This document shows positions 60,601 to 64,000 of a DNA stretch of 64,000 nucleotides, piece after piece. The stretch is from Luscinia megarhynchos (Eukaryota > Chordata > Aves > Passeriformes > Turdidae): assembly GCA_034336665.1 (NCBI GenBank), contig JAPFBE010000002.1, forward strand, positions 36,063,406-36,127,405, written 5' to 3'. The position numbers and the translations under genes were made by a program. The notes beneath the pieces were generated by a model. The model worked only from the letters and a program-made list of their open reading frames with translations. It was not told the DNA's origin and made no database searches. Every line of letters starts with the position of its first letter. The stretch's first letter is position 1.

Positions 60601-62896
60601 CTGTATTGGATTTTGTTTGCCAAGGTCAAGTCCAAAAAGGAGGTTTTGTTCTCAGTAATGTCACAAATTTATACATTCTAAAATTTGGTGTTCTAAGGTT
60701 TCATTTCATTTTTTGAACAAGCACTAAGTACAGTTGAAGTATGGATCTGTGTCATAGAAACTTATCCACAAGTAAGCAAGCAACACCAAGTATAAAATTT
60801 AATGTGGTAGGAACCTAGTTTTGCAGTGTTGGATAAGAATAACAGGTGCAGGGAGGAGAGGAGATACATCAAAAAAAAAACCTTGCAATGTTTGTTGGAG
60901 AGAAGAGGTGTAACTGCAAATGGAGCCTAGAAAAGGGTTTTTAAAAAAAGAAAAGAAAAGGAAAGGAAAAAAGGGAAAGAAAATATGCAGGGAGAAACGT
61001 TGAAAACTATGGTAGAGAACTTCACAACTGACAACATGTGTATGCTGACATTCTGAAGGCAAATCCATCAAAAATAATTTCTCAGTCTTTCTCTAGATCA
61101 CGGTAGAGCAGGAGGCACACCTCCTCCAAGTTCTGATGGGGAACCATTGTGGGTCATTGCAACAAAATATATTATTTAATCCCATTCATAAACAAAGAGA
61201 TTGAAGTCTGTCTGAAGGTTGCTGTTCCTTGTTTCTACCACTCTCACTAAAAAATCGTTCCAGAATGAAATATCCTTTAAACATTGTGTTCATAGGTAGT
61301 TTACCCCTATTGCTCTTATGCCAACATCATCTTCCTGACTATTCCACAGTTTTCTCTTCCTACTATTTGTTCCCCACTAAATGTATTAAGAGCATGCTCA
61401 AGCCTTCTTAACCTCCTGTTAGCCAGTGATGACATAATTTTAACTCTTGCCTGTAAGAGTGTTCACTCTTCTGACTAGCCTTTTATCTCTTCTCTAGTTT
61501 GTTTGGAATCTTTCCTAAGGGCAGTAACAAAATCAACATACACTACACCACAAGGGTTACAGATGTCCTGTATGTAAGCAGTGGAAAAACATGTCTGGGT
61601 ACAACTTAAAATTGCATCCCAGAATCAGAATGATTTAATGACTACAGACATAGCTTCTATTTAATAAATGCCTGCTGTATGGCAGAAATTCTTGTTCATG
61701 ACCTTGTGTTATATTCCTTTTTTATCACTGAAAGTTCTTCTGGGTCATTTTAGCTCCTCTCTGTTTTAATCTCCTCTGTATTGACAGTACCTTACAGCTT
61801 AATTTCAATTCATTAAGTATATACAGTGCACATGTTACTTACTTTGAATGGAAATCTGTCCCAGAATTAATCCTTGAAGGTCTTCTTTATGGCTCAGGGA
61901 TAGATTATATCTTGGAAGTGTAATGTGATTATTCACATAATACAAAGCACTGTCAATAATACTTGGAATGCCCTCACAGGGGGAGGGAGAAGGAGGGAAG
62001 GCTGACCTTTTGAATATTACAATTAATATGTATCACTTAATACACAACATATTGCCCATAAACCTATGATAAAGGTTGTCTAGTCTGATTATTGCAGAGA
62101 CAAGCTCACATGTCAGAAACTGTCTAGCCCTACAAGCCTCATACAACATGCTACCAGTTAGACTTCAGGGAAACAGGACACAGACAGCTATACAGGTCCC
62201 AGGTGCCTTCTGCTTCCTAGGCATGTGTGGTCTGGTTGCTTTCTAGTCTACAAGCCATGTAGCCATTTTCCTGTCTTGTTGAAACACATAAGCCTGTAGT
62301 ACAACCCCCCTGAATTTCTCCATCTTTGCTAAACTGCAGAATTCAGCAACACGCTCATGCAGAGGCACACAATAGCTGCACACCTGCAGTTTTATTTAAA
62401 GTTTTGACTCCCTGCATGAAATGTTGAATGCTTTATTCAGTTTGTTTTGGTAAATTGGTGTAATCTAAATAGACTGAAAAATGTATTGACTAAGGTTAAA
62501 AGGAAAAAGGAGCATATGTTCCTAACTGTGCCTTTATATTAGTCAAAGATTCTTCTTTGTTAGTTGAGAAAATGCCCTTTGTTGTTGAGCTGCTACAGTA
62601 GGAAGCAGATGGCTGTTTAAATCCCAGAATTCCCACCAGAAAATGTGAACAGATGTCTGTAAGCAGAAATAGAAAAAAAATTCTTTCTGTAAGTCCATAC
62701 ACTGGGAACAGAGCTATTTATGAGATTTTACAAAAATCTGTCTGCTTCCAGAAGCCAATAAAACATTTTGTCTCCTTTTATCTTTTTTCCTTCTTTCCCC
62801 CCACTTTAAAAGTGCACCCCTGTAACATGGATGGGTGGATGGCACTTTGATAAATCAGTCAAACTTTTATGTGTAGGAATAGTCCCAGTAACATAC
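57650..62896. other. AT-rich unique DNA, no gene seen
   Basis: No repeat family, RNA gene or supported exon. A purine-rich stretch of GAAAAGGAAAGG type lies at 60945-60985. A minus-strand donor near 61844 (CATTCAAA|gtaagtaa) has no usable exon. Confidence 0.45.
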
Positions 62897-62921
62897 CTGG
62901 CAACTTGATGTGTCTGTCTTC
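62897..62921 (-). CDS. Candidate short exon (weak)
   Basis: 25 nt between an acceptor ending CTATCTTTTTGAG and a near-consensus donor TTGCCAG|gtatgtta. One phase-compatible frame reads EDRHIKLP (phases 0 to 1) and fits both the 63573 candidate upstream and the 56064 candidate downstream. Too short to stand alone. Confidence 0.15.
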
Positions 62922-63572
62922 CTCAAAAAGATAGCTTATTTTCCAGGTTTGTTGATATTTCAGGTACAAAATCTACCATTTGCACAAGATCTGTACTACA
63001 GAGCGAGGCTCAGTGCAAAATAGACCAAATTTCAGAAGGCCTAGCCATTAAAAAAGACAGAGATGTAGGTGGACATTGTTGAATGTTCAGCAGAGGTTTT
63101 GCTAACACAGCCTAAATCCTGTGTCTCTTTCAAATATTCATTTTCCTTCTTTGTTTTTCAGAGTTTTGTATCCATTATACTAGAAAGGAAGACTGCTTAC
63201 TCTTAATGGCACCATTTCACCTCTAAAAGTACATAAAATTTAATGCACAAACATGCAGCAAAAGATTGACAGCTGCCCATAGGCACCATTTAATGTCATG
63301 GATGCATAAGAGAAGTTTAGAGATTTGAGAGGCAAAAAACCAAATGTAAAGTACAGAGTTTATAATATGATGCCCCTTGGAGGTTACAGAATATAAAACC
63401 AGCTTAAACTCAGTTCTTGTGCCCTTAAGGATTCCTCTCTGATTTTCTCCTACAGTTGACTTTCAGCCCTTAGAACAAAGGAAACACATCTGAGATTTCT
63501 CATGAAGTTGCTGAGAAATAAAGTACCTTTATGACAGTTAAACCAACATGGGGAAAACAGTTCTATACTCAC

Positions 63573-63630
63573 ATATGGAACAATGGGTTTCCAGACATCA
63601 GAATGTGCTCTTGGAGTTACTATCAACTTT
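63573..63630 (-). CDS. Candidate exon (minus strand), unknown protein
   Basis: 58 nt between acceptor CTGACCACTACTGAGCAG and donor CCATAT|gtgagtat. The open frame starts after one base and reads KLIVTPRAHSDVWKPIVPY, ending in phase 0. If the GC-rich block at 57 kb were the gene's promoter, this would have to belong to another transcript. Protein unknown. Confidence 0.2.
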
Positions 63631-63825
63631 CTGCTCAGTAGTGGTCAGAAAAGCAAATCCATGATAAGAATTACTAAGAAAGAACTAAATAACAAAATGG
63701 ATGCTATAATTCTCAAGTTGTGCAGGATTGTGGCTGAACACCATAGGCAACACTGGCCTTCCTTTTCCCTCCAGAGGGGGTTTAGAGAAGGCTTTAAAAT
63801 ATGCAATGGCTTCTAAAAGAAATAC

Positions 63826-63851
63826 ACAAACAAACAAACAAACAAACAAAC
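63826..63851 (+). repeat. (AAAC)n microsatellite
   Basis: Six and a half uninterrupted CAAA units. It is likely polymorphic. It overlaps small incidental frames on both strands. Confidence 0.93.
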
Positions 63852-64000
63852 TCAAACAAATTAGGATATGGAAGATGCCTGTAAAATCTGTGTGTAATGA
63901 TAGGAGTAGATAGACAGGTATTGATTGCTCCCTTCTCCTGCAATGGGCAGGAGGGCTGCAGGCCTTCAATAAAGTTTTTATTTGCATAATTTAGACTATT

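Noticed and set aside
1..64000. CRISPR array, operons, bacterial or phage genes
   Set aside because: No regularly spaced repeats, ribosome-binding sites or dense coding. All signs are vertebrate.

Overview
This looks like songbird (passerine) nuclear DNA, from inside or between genes on an AT-rich stretch of chromosome. Three things point there: CR1 LINE fragments on both strands, several long-terminal-repeat relics of avian endogenous retrovirus type, and a SINE with a tRNA-Ile(AAT) head and a CR1-like tail (TguSINE1 type). There is no bacterial or viral gene organisation, and no coding region that I can name by homology. Families are identified from memory of their consensus sequences, not from a search.

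Layout. 1-6.5 kb: AT-rich DNA with one candidate exon on each strand. 6.5-18 kb: candidate minus-strand exons, with CR1 pieces at 7.4 and 8.2-9.0 kb. 17.6 kb: the tRNA-derived SINE. 19.8-20.6 kb: a CR1 end abutting an LTR. 22.8-24.2 kb: a 1.1-kb CR1 with reverse-transcriptase remnants, cut off by another LTR. 26.6 kb: a CR1 tail. 27.5-33.2 kb: more candidate exons. 33.5-34.0 kb: a solo LTR. 35.65-37.92 kb: a short satellite array with telomere-like motifs that runs straight into a 1.5-kb LTR. 38-54 kb: mostly unique AT-rich DNA with scattered candidate exons and the longest open frame (234 codons including stop, 41.6-42.3 kb). 54.6-55.5 kb: a long CR1 fragment. 56.1-57.7 kb: a GC- and CpG-rich block holding a C-rich minisatellite and an LTR-like or promoter-like segment. 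57.7-64 kb: unique AT-rich DNA.

The main biological proposal is a large, intron-rich gene on the minus strand. From about 28.2 down to 10.1 kb, eight short open segments each have a good splice donor, an AG acceptor and compatible reading phases (28049, 27531, 17893, 16877, 13991, 10952, 10738, 10066, all minus). Other candidates lie upstream and downstream. I do not recognise the protein. Short exons and phase matches also arise by chance, so each exon is scored conservatively. Most of the rest of the window would then be intron.
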